41,689 bases of DNA from an uncultured Hyphomicrobiales bacterium (GTDB taxonomy: Bacteria > Pseudomonadota > Alphaproteobacteria > Rhizobiales > Beijerinckiaceae): the NCBI GenBank assembly GCA_903931945.1, contig CAIZEI010000048.1:1-41689 (forward strand). The letters are read 5' to 3'. This document shows positions 17,875-26,908 of this stretch, one piece after another. Position 1 is the stretch's first letter. Every line of letters begins with the position of its first letter. A program made the position numbers and the translations under genes. Under the pieces are notes generated by a model. It had not been told where the DNA came from. It saw only the letters and a program-made list of their open reading frames with translations, and did not search any database.

Positions 17875-17907
17875 GATTCTTCCGCAACAGGGTTAACGGA
17901 GTGTTGA
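17875..17907 (-). promoter_or_regulatory. Putative CtrA box and CcrM site upstream of eipA
   Basis: On the minus strand TCAA-N7-TTAACC (17891-17907) differs from the CtrA consensus TTAA-N7-TTAA by one base. A GATTC (GANTC methylation type) lies at 17875-17879. They are about 120-150 bases before the eipA start. Confidence 0.5.
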
Positions 17908-17924
17908 CCGAAACGGCTTTCGAT

Positions 17925-18764
17925 TCAATCGTCGATCGTCGTCGCTTTCGCCAACGCCGGATCGCCCCAGGCGACAAAACCCTCATTGCGATAGCTTTTG
18001 CTTTCCGCGCCATAATGCAAAGGCGCGCCATCGACGCCCAGCACGACGCCGCCCGCTGCGCGCAGGACCGCTTCGCCGGCCGCCGTGTCCCATTGCATCG
18101 TCGGACCGAAGCGCGGATAGACGTCCCCGGCGCCCTCCGCGATCAGACAGAATTTCATCGAGGACCCCACCGGTTTGCGTTCGCTGACGCTCAGACGCTC
18201 AAGCAAGGCCAAAGAACGATCATCCATATGGGACCGGCTTATAAGGGCGGACAGGCGACCCGATTGACCTTGCCGGACTTGCAGAGGTCGCCAGCTTTCC
18301 GGCCCCGGCATGGGTTCTCCGGCTTCGGCAGGCATGACGAACCCGCGCCGTCCACCGATCCACAAGCGGCGCAGGGCAGGCGCAAAAACCGCCCCTGCGA
18401 CTGGCGCGCGATCGCGCACAAGCGCTATATTGACAGTGAAATCGTCGCTGCCGGAGAGAAACTCCCGCGTGCCATCGAGCGCGTCGACCAGAATGAACGC
18501 GCCGGCGATTTCGGGAAGTTCGCCCCGCGAGGCGCATTCTTCGGCGACGACGGGGATATCAGGGCGCTGTTTGGCAAGGGCCGCCAGGATGATCTTTTCC
18601 GCGCGCTCGTCCGCATCCGTCACCGGACTCGAGTCCGGCTTGCTGCGAACTGTGTATCCGGTCCTGCGGGCGTCAAGAATGGCCAGGCCCGCAGCAAGCG
18701 CAATCGCGCCAAACATCGCCGCCAAACTGTCCTCGTCCCTTTCGGGGAATTTGTTTTTATTCAT
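17925..18764 (-). CDS. cysQ: 3'(2'),5'-bisphosphate nucleotidase CysQ-like (inositol monophosphatase family)
   Basis: This 279-residue Mg-dependent phosphatase probably removes the 3' phosphate of PAP, a by-product of sulfate assimilation. Metal-site motifs are all visible: EE at 75-76 (VVAEECAS), the D94-A-L-D97-G-T signature (VDALDGTREF) and the C-terminal WDTAAGEAVL. GSSMKFCLIAEGAGDVYPR matches the CysQ subgroup (SSxKFCxIAxGxADxYPR) better than inositol monophosphatase. The ATG at 18764 has no clear ribosome site, and an ATG at residue 17 is possible. No sulfate-assimilation gene is adjacent. It is divergent from chpT. Confidence 0.88.
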   Translation of the reverse strand: MNKNKFPERDEDSLAAMFGAIALAAGLAILDARRTGYTVRSKPDSSPVTDADERAEKIILAALAKQRPDIPVVAEECASRGELPEIAGAFILVDALDGTREFLSGSDDFTVNIALVRDRAPVAGAVFAPALRRLWIGGRRGFVMPAEAGEPMPGPESWRPLQVRQGQSGRLSALISRSHMDDRSLALLERLSVSERKPVGSSMKFCLIAEGAGDVYPRFGPTMQWDTAAGEAVLRAAGGVVLGVDGAPLHYGAESKSYRNEGFVAWGDPALAKATTIDD

Positions 18765-19059
18765 CGCGAATCAACAATACCACGTCTGCGGAATTTTCGA
18801 AGCGGCGATGGAAACCACTGGTTAACCCTCAACGTGGCAGGGTCGTCCCTGTCCGCCGCCACCCCGGGCGGGCCGATCCTGCTTTGAGGGCTGTCATGGC
18901 CATAGAATCAGGATATCAATTTGCCGGGTGATTCGGAGTTGGTCCGCCTCTCCGGATGCGTGTGTTTGAACGCGAGCGCCAATGACCGATCGGTCATCGC
19001 GATTGCAAGGTCAGAAGTTACCCTGGAGCCGCTCGCGGCGCCGCAACCCGGAACCCATC
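18765..19059 (+). promoter_or_regulatory. Promoter region of chpT with CtrA half-site and GANTC sites
   Basis: This 295-base divergent gap holds the palindromic GGTTAACC at 18820-18827 (a TTAACC CtrA-type half-site on each strand) and three GANTC sites: GAATC at 18768 and 18905, and GATTC at 18930. The cluster suggests CtrA and CcrM control of chpT and perhaps cysQ. Core promoter elements are not clear to me. Confidence 0.45.
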
Positions 19060-19785
19060 ATGTCGCTCCCCCAGATGGCGCATGCCGCCAACCCCGAAGA
19101 AGCGCCCGCGCCGATAACCCAGCGGGCCATGCTCTCCCTTGATGCGCTGGACCTTGCCGCGCTCCTCTGCTCCCGCGTCTGCCACGACGTGATCAGCCCT
19201 GTTGGCGCTATCGTGAACGGCCTTGAAGTTCTGGAAGACGAAAAAGACGCCGACATGCGCGCTTTCGCCATCGACCTGATCAAGAAAAGCGCCAAAACCG
19301 CATCGAACCGACTGCAGTTCTGCCGTCTTGCCTTTGGCGCGGCAGGCTCCGCAGGCGCCTTGATCGACACCGGCGATGCGGAAAAGGTCGCAAGCAACCT
19401 GCTCGCTGACGAACGCACCAAAATCGTCTGGAATGCGGCGCGGGTGCTGCTGCCCAAAAACAAGGTCAAGCTTGCCCTCAACCTGTGCCTGATCGCGAGC
19501 GCGGCGATTTCACGCGGCGGCGTGATTACGGTCACCATCGAAGGCCAGGACGTCGCCACAAGAATTGGCGTTTCCGCCAAGGGCGCCAACGCCCGCCTTT
19601 CGCATGGCGTACCGGCCCTTCTGGCCGGACGTCCGGAAACAGACAGCATCGACGCACATGGCATCCAGGCATATTATACCGGCCTGGTTGCGCGGACCTG
19701 CGACATGCATTTGACGGTCGAGCTGACCGGCGAGGGCGTTGAGCTTCTGGCCATTCCCGCAATCCCGGTCGAGGCCGCCGCCTGA
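19060..19785 (+). CDS. chpT: Histidine phosphotransferase ChpT
   Basis: This 241-residue protein has the ChpT layout: a dimerising helical hairpin with the phosphoacceptor H42 in LLCSRVCHDVISPVGAIVNG, and a degenerate ATPase-like domain (no N-box or G-box) that docks receivers. In Caulobacter, ChpT passes phosphate from the hybrid kinase CckA to CtrA and CpdR. It is encoded here upstream of a complete chemosensory set, and ctrA lies about 5 kb away. I chose the ATG at 19060; the frame stays open to 18982, but that part is Arg-rich and unlike the family. Its gene is separated from cheA by 129 bases containing a hairpin. Confidence 0.92.
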   Translation: MSLPQMAHAANPEEAPAPITQRAMLSLDALDLAALLCSRVCHDVISPVGAIVNGLEVLEDEKDADMRAFAIDLIKKSAKTASNRLQFCRLAFGAAGSAGALIDTGDAEKVASNLLADERTKIVWNAARVLLPKNKVKLALNLCLIASAAISRGGVITVTIEGQDVATRIGVSAKGANARLSHGVPALLAGRPETDSIDAHGIQAYYTGLVARTCDMHLTVELTGEGVELLAIPAIPVEAAA

Positions 19786-19811
19786 CCCTTCAGACCATTT
19801 CATTTGCAAGC

Positions 19812-19837
19812 TGCGATGCGGAAGCCCCCGCGTCGCA
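19812..19837. other. Hairpin between chpT and cheA
   Basis: TGCGATGCGG and CCGCGTCGCA form a 10-bp stem (one G-T pair) with a 6-base loop. No T-run follows, so it is more likely an attenuator or mRNA-stability element than a classical terminator. It lies upstream of the cheA start I chose. Confidence 0.4.
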
Positions 19838-19914
19838 AGCCTCCCTTAACTCATTGCAGTCATTCTAGCCTGGAATTGACCCTGCCTTCGCCTGGCGGGG
19901 AACAGGCCAGGTCA

Positions 19915-22500
19915 ATGGACGATATTCTCAAGGAATTTTTAGCCGAAACCAGCGACCAACTCGATTCGGTTGGCGCGCAGCTCGTGCAATTCGAGCAAGA
20001 CCCAGGCAACGCCAGGATCATTTCCTCGATTTTCCGTCTGGTTCACACCATCAAGGGCACCTGCGGCTTTCTCGGACTGCCCCGACTGGCCAACATCGCG
20101 CATTCTGCTGAAACGCTGCTCGGCAAATTGCGCGAGGGCGCCAAACCGACGCATGAACGGGTCTCCCTGATCCTGACGGCGATCGACCGAATCCGTCTCA
20201 TCATCACCGTTCTCGAGCAACAGGCGCTAGAGCCGGAGGGCTCGGACACCGATATCATCGGCGCGATCGAGGTTGAAGTTGGCGGCAACGACGCCGCTCA
20301 TTTCGAGTCCGACAACAGCGATCCCATGTCGATCCCGGTGCCCGAAACCGAGGACAACGCCGCCATCGATCATGACGACATGCACGCCACGTCCACCGCC
20401 AGGGCGGAACATACGCCCGCGACGCAGATGGCAGCGCCCGGTCACGCCACCATCCGTGTCGCGGTCGGCGCCCTTGAACGCATTATGGCGCTGGTGTCGG
20501 AATTGGTGCTGACACGCAACCAGCTGCTTGAAATAACACGTCACAGCAACGATGAGCTGATCAAGAACCCGCTCCAGCATCTCTCCTCGCTCACAACAGA
20601 TTTGCAAGACAGCGTCATGCGGGCGCGGATGCAGCCGATCGGTCGACTGTTCTCGAACCTCCCCCGCCTCGTCCGGGAACTTGCAGCCGATCTCAACAAA
20701 AAAATGATGCTGGTCGCCGAAGGGTCAGACACCGAACTTGACCGCCAGTTGATCGAACTGATCCGCGATCCCCTGACCCATATGGTGCGCAATTGCGCCG
20801 ATCACGGGATCGAGACGCCCGAGCAGCGCCGCGCGACCGGCAAGCCCGAAATCGGGCGGATTCTCGCACGCGCATCGCATGAAACAGGACATATCAATAT
20901 TGAAATATCCGACGACGGGCGCGGCCTCGACGTGGAGCGGATTCGAGCCAAGGCGATTTCTCTGGGCCTTGCAAGCGCGGACGAAGTTGCGCGCATGACC
21001 AACGATGCGGCATGTCGATTCATTTTCGCAGCGGGCTTCTCGACCGCCGCGCAGGTCACCAGTATTTCGGGGCGCGGCGTCGGCATGGACGTGGTGCGTG
21101 AAAACATCGAATCCATCGGCGGCAGCATATCGCTATCGACGACCATCGGTCGGGGAACCACTTTCTCACTGAAAATCCCGCTAACGCTCGCCATCGCGCC
21201 GGCTCTCATCATTGAATCGCATGGCCACCGCTTTGCGCTGCCACAACATGCCGTCGTGGAAGCCGTCGGCGTCGCTGACAGCAACGCGCGGGTCGATAAT
21301 GTACAAGGCGCGCTGGTCCTGCGCCTTCGCGACCAGGCTTTGCCCATAGCCGACCTCGGCCGCTTTCTCGGTTTTGAAGATTGCACCAGCGCGGTGTCGG
21401 AAGACCAGCTGGTCGTCGTGATGCGTGTTGGATCGATGAACTTTGGCATCATCGTCGATGCTGTTTGCGATGTGCAGGAAATCGTTGTCAAGCCGCTGGG
21501 CCAATCGCTTGCCGGGCTGACAACATTCTCCGGCAATACGATTCTGGGCGATGGTTCGGTGGTGCTGATCCTCGACCCGCCCGGCCTGGCAAGAACCCTC
21601 GGCCTCGATAACCCCAACGAATTCAGCGTCGCGCCCGCTCGTCCGGCGTTCACAACGCCGCGCGAGCCGATGCGTCTGATCGTTTTCCGCGCGGGCCCCG
21701 GCGCATTGAAGGCGGCGCCGTTGTCGATCATCTCACGCATCGAAAGCGTCCGCAGCGAAGCGATCATCGAATCCGACGGCATTCGCGTGATGTATCATCA
21801 GGATCGCCTGATGCCGCTCATCAGTCCAAGCGAGGATGTGGTTTCAACCATGCCTGGGGGCGTTCAGCCCGTGCTGGTGATCGGCGTTGGCGGCGAGCCC
21901 ATGGGGCTCCTGGTTTCCGAGATCGTCGATATCGTCGAGGAATATCTCGAAATTGAAATCGCAGGCGCGGGGAACGGCGTCATCGGCTCCACCAGCATCA
22001 ACGGAAATGCCACGGAAATACTGGATATGGCGTATTTCATGCGTCTTGGGCGCCCCGGCGCATTCCAGCGCGGACACACCCGCAGGTTCTCGATCCTGAT
22101 TGTCGATGACAAATTGTTCTTCCGCGACATGCTGGCGCCGATTGTGTCGGCGGCCGGCTATGAAGTGTCGACTGCCGGGTCGGCAGCCGAAGCGCTCGAA
22201 TTTTTCGACAAGGGCGCCAGTTTCGACGTGATCGTAACGGACACCGATATGCCGGGGATGGATGGGTATTCGTTTGCGCGCAGTCTTTTAAAGGAGCGTC
22301 AACGCGCGCTCCCGATCATCGCGATGGCGGCGCACGCAGTGCCCGCCGTTCTCGAAGCCGCTCGAGCGGCCGGCATGTGTGCGGCCATCGGAAAATTCGA
22401 TCGCAGCGCCCTGCTGAACGCAATCAGCGAAGCTCTCGACGGCGGGGCGTTCAATTTCCACGCTCTTGAATCGACCATTATTGCAAAGGCAGCAGCATGA
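19915..22500 (+). CDS. cheA: Hybrid chemotaxis histidine kinase CheA with C-terminal receiver
   Basis: This 861-residue kinase has, in order: an HPt (P1) domain with H44 in RLVHTIKGTCGFLGL; an acidic linker without a clear P2 domain; a P3 dimerisation helix pair near 180-250; an ATPase domain with N-box VRNCADHGIE, DDGRGLD and GRGVGMDVV; a CheW-like P5 domain; a second CheW-like segment (about 590-710, VLVIGVGGEPMGLLVSEIVDI); and a receiver (from about 725) with phosphoacceptor D776 (TDTDMPGMDG) and K827. The conserved receiver Thr/Ser is Ala (about residue 805, AMAAHA). The start at 19915 gives the family N-terminus MDDILKEFLAETSDQL. cheW follows with an ATGA overlap. Its partner could be CheY, CheB elsewhere, or ChpT. 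Confidence 0.93.
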   Translation: MDDILKEFLAETSDQLDSVGAQLVQFEQDPGNARIISSIFRLVHTIKGTCGFLGLPRLANIAHSAETLLGKLREGAKPTHERVSLILTAIDRIRLIITVLEQQALEPEGSDTDIIGAIEVEVGGNDAAHFESDNSDPMSIPVPETEDNAAIDHDDMHATSTARAEHTPATQMAAPGHATIRVAVGALERIMALVSELVLTRNQLLEITRHSNDELIKNPLQHLSSLTTDLQDSVMRARMQPIGRLFSNLPRLVRELAADLNKKMMLVAEGSDTELDRQLIELIRDPLTHMVRNCADHGIETPEQRRATGKPEIGRILARASHETGHINIEISDDGRGLDVERIRAKAISLGLASADEVARMTNDAACRFIFAAGFSTAAQVTSISGRGVGMDVVRENIESIGGSISLSTTIGRGTTFSLKIPLTLAIAPALIIESHGHRFALPQHAVVEAVGVADSNARVDNVQGALVLRLRDQALPIADLGRFLGFEDCTSAVSEDQLVVVMRVGSMNFGIIVDAVCDVQEIVVKPLGQSLAGLTTFSGNTILGDGSVVLILDPPGLARTLGLDNPNEFSVAPARPAFTTPREPMRLIVFRAGPGALKAAPLSIISRIESVRSEAIIESDGIRVMYHQDRLMPLISPSEDVVSTMPGGVQPVLVIGVGGEPMGLLVSEIVDIVEEYLEIEIAGAGNGVIGSTSINGNATEILDMAYFMRLGRPGAFQRGHTRRFSILIVDDKLFFRDMLAPIVSAAGYEVSTAGSAAEALEFFDKGASFDVIVTDTDMPGMDGYSFARSLLKERQRALPIIAMAAHAVPAVLEAARAAGMCAAIGKFDRSALLNAISEALDGGAFNFHALESTIIAKAAA

Positions 22501-23056
22501 GACTGCCAGAACTCACCCGAAAAACAACGACGCCGCGGGCCGTCGATGCGCCGGCGTCACGCGAACGCAACATTTTCACAGTCACCTCAGGACAGGAAAA
22601 GCTCGCGCTTCCTGTCGAATATGTTCACACCATATTTCGCATTGCACGGATTACGCCAGTGCCATGCGGGCCGAAGGAAGTCGTCGGCCTGGCCAATTTA
22701 CGCGGCAAGATCGTGACGGTCGTCAGTCTTCGTCGTCGCCTTGGGATGCCCGACGCCGGCGAAGGCGTGAGTCCGTTGGCGATCGGCATCGAGCATCTTG
22801 GCGAAAGCATTGCGCTGCTGGTCGATGCCGTTGGCGACGTTATCACAGTCTCGGAAAAGGACAGAATTGCAGCGCCTCCGCATCTTGCGCCCCAGCGCAT
22901 TGGCGTCACTGCCGCAGTTTACGCATACAATGATGGCATTCTGTCGGTCCTCGATATGGACGCCCTCTTCGATTTCAGCCATCCAGAGCGCGGCGGCCTG
23001 AACGCGCCCGCCTCCGAGCCAACCTTTACCCACTTTCACAGGCAAGGAAATCAGTC

Positions 23057-23060
<4 letters not shown>
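22497..23060 (+). CDS. cheW: Chemotaxis coupling protein CheW
   Basis: This 187-residue scaffold has the CheW double beta-barrel: FTVTSGQEKLALPVEYVHTIFR, VVGLANLRGKIVTVVSLRRRLG (the family segment normally read as GxxNLRGxxxPVxDLR), and ALLVDAVGDVITVSEKD. It joins CheA to receptors in chemosensory arrays. Short disordered ends flank the domain. Both ends overlap the neighbouring genes by ATGA, so cheA, cheW and cheY are translated as one coupled unit. Confidence 0.92.
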
Positions 23061-23422
<362 letters not shown>

Positions 23423-23524
23423 ATGCTGGCGACGAAATGAATCAAACGTTCGCGTTTTCGGGACTTCCCGGCGATGTCATCCGGGTTCGACGAAGCGTCG
23501 CCTCATCGAACCGGGAATAATACC

Positions 23525-24241
23525 ATGCACACCAGCGGACCGCTCAGACTCAAACAGGTTGCGAAAGAATTGGCCGCACAGTCAACGTCGAGCCTGGCGC
23601 CCAAGGCTGCCGCTGCGCTGACATTGGGCCGCTATTCCGCTTGCGCCCCACGCGCCCTTTTCGTGGGCGCTTCAACCGGCGGACCGCAAGCCCTCGCAAA
23701 ATTTCTTGGCGGCCTGGCGCCTGAAATCGGGGCCCTCCCCATCTTCGTCGTTCTCCACGTCCCTGCCGATTTCACTTCGATTGTGACAACCAACATTGCG
23801 CGCATTACCGGTCTGGAAGTGCGCATCGGCGCACATGGCGAACAGGTGAAACCCGGCAAGGTCTATTTTGCCCCGGGCGACATGCATATGCGTGTCCTCC
23901 GCATGGGCGAAACGCCAGTGATTGTGCACAGCAACGCCGCGCCGGAAAACTTCTGCAAGCCTGCGGTTGATGTTCTATTCCGCTCGGCTGCGCAATCATT
24001 CGGCCCCAGCGCGCTTGGCATCATACTGACGGGGATGGGCGCTGACGGGCTGGCGGGCTCGCATGCAATTGTTGAAGCGGGCGGCGCCATCATTGCGCAG
24101 GACGAGGCAACCAGCGTTGTCTGGGGAATGCCGGGCGCGGTCGCCCGGAGCAAACTCGCTGCGGCTGTCCTGCCAATCGATGAAATTGCCGGGACTGTGA
24201 TTGGATTGACCAGGGGCCAGCGACCAGGGAGAGCGCGATGA
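23525..24241 (+). CDS. cheB: CheB methylesterase lacking a receiver domain
   Basis: This 238-residue protein is only the catalytic half of CheB (usual length about 350). The catalytic triad is present: S50 in GASTGGPQAL, H78 in VVLHVPADF, and D174 in GMGADGLAGS. The normal N-terminal receiver is replaced by about 40 residues rich in Lys, Ala and Ser. It should remove methyl groups from chemoreceptor glutamates but cannot be activated by its own phosphorylation. The start at 23525 is preceded by GGGAA; an upstream ATG at 23474 would add 17 residues and still no receiver. Its stop overlaps cheR (ATGA). Confidence 0.9.
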   Translation: MHTSGPLRLKQVAKELAAQSTSSLAPKAAAALTLGRYSACAPRALFVGASTGGPQALAKFLGGLAPEIGALPIFVVLHVPADFTSIVTTNIARITGLEVRIGAHGEQVKPGKVYFAPGDMHMRVLRMGETPVIVHSNAAPENFCKPAVDVLFRSAAQSFGPSALGIILTGMGADGLAGSHAIVEAGGAIIAQDEATSVVWGMPGAVARSKLAAAVLPIDEIAGTVIGLTRGQRPGRAR

Positions 24242-25077
24242 TTGACGCCTTTCCCAGATTTTCCAGCCTGATCCGGCGAACCTCGGGCATCGTGCTGGAC
24301 AATGACAAGCAATTCAGCGTGGAATCGCGCCTGTTGCATCTGGCGCGTCAGCGCGCCTGCGAAAATGTTTCGGCCCTGGTTGCACGCCTTCTGGACTCTA
24401 ATGATCAAGCGTTGCTTGCCGAGGTCACGGATGCGTTGACGACGAACGAAACGTTCTTTTTCCGCGACCGCACGCCATTTGATCAATTTGACGAGTTAAT
24501 TTTGCCCTATCTGCTAAAAGCGCGCGCCAGCCAGCGATCGATTCGCATCTGGTGCACGGCCTGCTCAACAGGGCAGGAGCCCTACTCGCTGGCCATGACG
24601 CTTGACCAGCGCGCCGCGCATTTGCGGGGATGGCGCGTGCGAGTGCAGGCGACGGATATTTCTGGAGCCGCTATCACGGCGGCGCGGGAAGGCCTGTACA
24701 ATCAATTCGAGGTGCAAAGGGGAATGCCGGCCAATTTCCTCTTGCGGTATTTTTCGCGGGACAAGGAACGCTGGCGCATTTCCGAGCACCTGCGATCCAG
24801 CATCCGCTTTACACAATTCAATCTGCTGAACGATTTTGATGAACGCGGGGAATATGACGTGATATTTTGCCGCAATGTGCTGATCTATTTCGATGCGGCG
24901 ACGCGGGTCGATATTCTGGGGAGACTGAGCAAAGTCCTTCGTCCAGACGGTTTTCTGATCCTCGGGGCCACCGAAACCATCGCCGCCGACGATCCGGTAT
25001 GGAGCCCTGGCGCCCATCCGATGCTTTTCGTTCGACCCGATGGCGTGCATGCTGCACGAAGTCCGGCGTCGGCCTGA
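24238..25077 (+). CDS. cheR: Chemoreceptor methyltransferase CheR
   Basis: This 279-residue SAM-dependent methyltransferase methylates receptor glutamates. It shows the N-terminal all-helical domain, TTNETFFFRD near residue 69, the SAM site WCTACSTGQEPYSLAM near 102-117, ATDISGAAITAAREG, and CRNVLIYFD near 210. It is the last gene of the plus-strand chemosensory operon and converges with ctrA, with 59 bases between the two stop codons. No receptor (MCP) with a CheR-docking tail is in the window. Confidence 0.93.
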   Translation: MIDAFPRFSSLIRRTSGIVLDNDKQFSVESRLLHLARQRACENVSALVARLLDSNDQALLAEVTDALTTNETFFFRDRTPFDQFDELILPYLLKARASQRSIRIWCTACSTGQEPYSLAMTLDQRAAHLRGWRVRVQATDISGAAITAAREGLYNQFEVQRGMPANFLLRYFSRDKERWRISEHLRSSIRFTQFNLLNDFDERGEYDVIFCRNVLIYFDAATRVDILGRLSKVLRPDGFLILGATETIAADDPVWSPGAHPMLFVRPDGVHAARSPASA

Positions 25078-25136
25078 CGTTTTGCACGATATTGAATGGC
25101 GGCGGGCGGCTGGATCAGGCGCTGGCGTGCAAGGCG

Positions 25137-25838
25137 TTACGCCGTAATGCGTTCGTCGTTTTCCGAAGGCTCGCGCAAAACATAGCCACGTCCCCAGACG
25201 GTTTCGATGTAATTGCGTCCCTGGCTCGCATTGGCCAGTTTCTTGCGCAATTTGCAGATGAACACGTCGATAATTTTGAGTTCCGGTTCGTCCATGCCGC
25301 CATAGAGATGATTGAGGAACATTTCCTTGGTGAGCGTCGTCCCCTTGCGGAGGGAAAGCAGCTCCAGCATCTGATATTCCTTGCCAGTCAGATGGACGCG
25401 CACGCCGCTGACTTCGACCGTCTTCTGATCCAGATTGACGACAAGATCGCCTGTCGTGATGACCGACTGCGCATGTCCCTTGGAACGGCGGACGATGGCG
25501 TGAATGCGGGCGACGAGCTCGTCCTTGTGAAACGGCTTGGTCAGATAATCGTCGGCGCCGAAGCCGAGACCTTTCACCTTGTCTTCAATGCCCGCCAACC
25601 CGGACAGGATCAGGATCGGCGTCTTGACCTTCGCAACCCGCAAGGTGCGCAGCACCTCATAACCGGACATGTCGGGCAAATTCAGGTCGAGCAATATGAT
25701 ATCGTAATCATAGAGCTTGCCGAGATCGATGCCCTCTTCGCCAAGGTCCGTCGTATAGACGTTGAAATTCTCGGACTTCAGCATCAGTTCGATGCTTTGA
25801 GCGGTTGCGCTGTCATCTTCAATTAATAATACGCGCAT
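25137..25838 (-). CDS. ctrA: Cell-cycle master response regulator CtrA
   Basis: This 233-residue OmpR-type regulator is the CtrA of alphaproteobacteria. The receiver has acidic residues E7-D8-D9, phosphoacceptor D51 ([16 protein letters not shown]), and KTPILILSG with [15 protein letters not shown]. The DNA-binding winged helix holds the near-invariant [15 protein letters not shown] and [24 protein letters not shown]. CtrA controls origin firing, division, flagellar and envelope genes. The start at 25838 fits the family; the frame runs on to 25892. It is fed by ChpT (encoded 6 kb away) and restrained by SciP, also in this window. Its upstream region holds GANTC and CtrA-type sites. Confidence 0.97.
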   Translation of the reverse strand: MRVLLIEDDSATAQSIELMLKSENFNVYTTDLGEEGIDLGKLYDYDIILLDLNLPDMSGYEVLRTLRVAKVKTPILILSGLAGIEDKVKGLGFGADDYLTKPFHKDELVARIHAIVRRSKGHAQSVITTGDLVVNLDQKTVEVSGVRVHLTGKEYQMLELLSLRKGTTLTKEMFLNHLYGGMDEPELKIIDVFICKLRKKLANASQGRNYIETVWGRGYVLREPSENDERITA

Positions 25839-26398
25839 GAGAGTCCCCAAATTGCCGCCAGCCAGCCTCCCGCCCCGAAACACGAGGGTCAAGCGACCAA
25901 TCTTCAGGGCGGCTGCCCCGTTAAAACCAACTCAGTAACCTTAACGACCAATGGTTAACAAAGTCTGATTCCCCAGTGCAAGACCCAAAGCGGAATGTTG
26001 ATCAAAATTCTGAAAAAACCTTCTGGAACAAGCCAAAAGGCAAAATTTATAAATTAAAGCATTACTTTAAGAAACACGCCCAATCGATTCTTGTGACTCA
26101 CAACTGGCGAATTAAGGCGGCAGGCGATACAGCAGATGACCTTTCAACCTGACGCCTGCCAGAATGAACGCGAAGCAGAAACTTTTCGTTAATTCCGCTG
26201 GGGCAGCTCAAACGAATCACTTGTTGCGGGATCGATGATTCGGCATTCGGGCGAAAAAACAGCATTCCGGCGGCGATGGTAAGGAAGCAGCAACCTCCCT
26301 CGTTCATGGTGAATTTGTCTCGCGGATACCCTGAACGCCCCGCCCGCCTGTCGGCTGCGGGGGAAATGAATTTAACCTGCGTGACGGAGTAACGAGTG
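25839..26398. promoter_or_regulatory. ctrA-fliJ divergent control region with GANTC cluster and CtrA half-sites
   Basis: This 560-base gene-free region is unusually AT-rich (25920-26100) for this genome. It contains six GANTC sites (25841, 25967, 26086, 26095, 26214, 26237). A perfect CtrA half-site TTAACCAT lies on the minus strand at 25951-25958. Another TTAA at 25941 makes TTAA-N10-TTAA rather than the full N7 spacing, and TTAACC occurs at 26372 before fliJ. The pattern fits ctrA promoters known to be controlled by CcrM methylation and CtrA autoregulation. I could not locate -35/-10 elements with confidence. Confidence 0.6.
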
Positions 26399-26803
26399 AT
26401 GAAATCGCGGGATACGCTGATACGCCTCAAGAAATTTCAGGCGGATGACCGGCGCAAGCGGGTTGCGCAAATCGAGGCCATGATCGCGGAATTTACGCGC
26501 ATGGCCGGCGATCTCGATCGGGAAATCGCGACGGAAGAACAGCGCTCGGGCAACGCCAACCCTGCGCACTTTGCCTATTCGACCTATGCGCGAGCGGCGC
26601 GCGGGCGCAGGGACAATCTGAAAAACTCGGCCGACGAACTGCGCGGACAGCTTGAAGAAGCCAAAGCGAGACTGGCCGAAGCTCTGGAGGAGGTCGCCAA
26701 AGCGCAATCTCTGGACGGTCGCGACAAAAGCGAACGCGTCATCGAATCCATGCGGGACCGGGCTGACCCGAACCTGATTGGATTGCGTCCCCTCGGCGCC
26801 TGA
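26399..26803 (+). CDS. fliJ: FliJ-like flagellar export chaperone
   Basis: This 134-residue, almost entirely helical, charged protein has the FliJ layout: MKSRDTLIRLKKFQADDRRKRVAQIEAMI, then a coiled coil to about residue 100 and a short tail. FliJ links the export ATPase FliI to the flagellar type III gate. Alphaproteobacterial FliJ is commonly encoded next to ctrA, which supports the call; the sequence alone is low in specific motifs. ATG at 26399 lies after GGAG; a GTG directly before it is an alternative. No other flagellar gene is in the window. Confidence 0.75.
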   Translation: MKSRDTLIRLKKFQADDRRKRVAQIEAMIAEFTRMAGDLDREIATEEQRSGNANPAHFAYSTYARAARGRRDNLKNSADELRGQLEEAKARLAEALEEVAKAQSLDGRDKSERVIESMRDRADPNLIGLRPLGA

Positions 26804-26908
26804 GGTCAGATTCAAACGCCGGATTCGGCGCATCGCTCTTGCGCCATCCCCGGCCATCGGGCAGGGAGACAAGCGACCGGCGCAAGGCGCGTCTTCTGGC
26901 GGACCTGA

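Noticed and set aside
17820-18887. 355-codon open frame on the plus strand
   Set aside because: Antisense to cysQ; no homologous features.
24867-25826. 319-codon open frame on the plus strand
   Set aside because: It runs out of frame through cheR and antisense to ctrA.
25921-25958. Full CtrA site TTAA-N7-TTAA upstream of ctrA
   Set aside because: The two TTAA elements are 10 bases apart, not 7; only the TTAACCAT half-site is supported.
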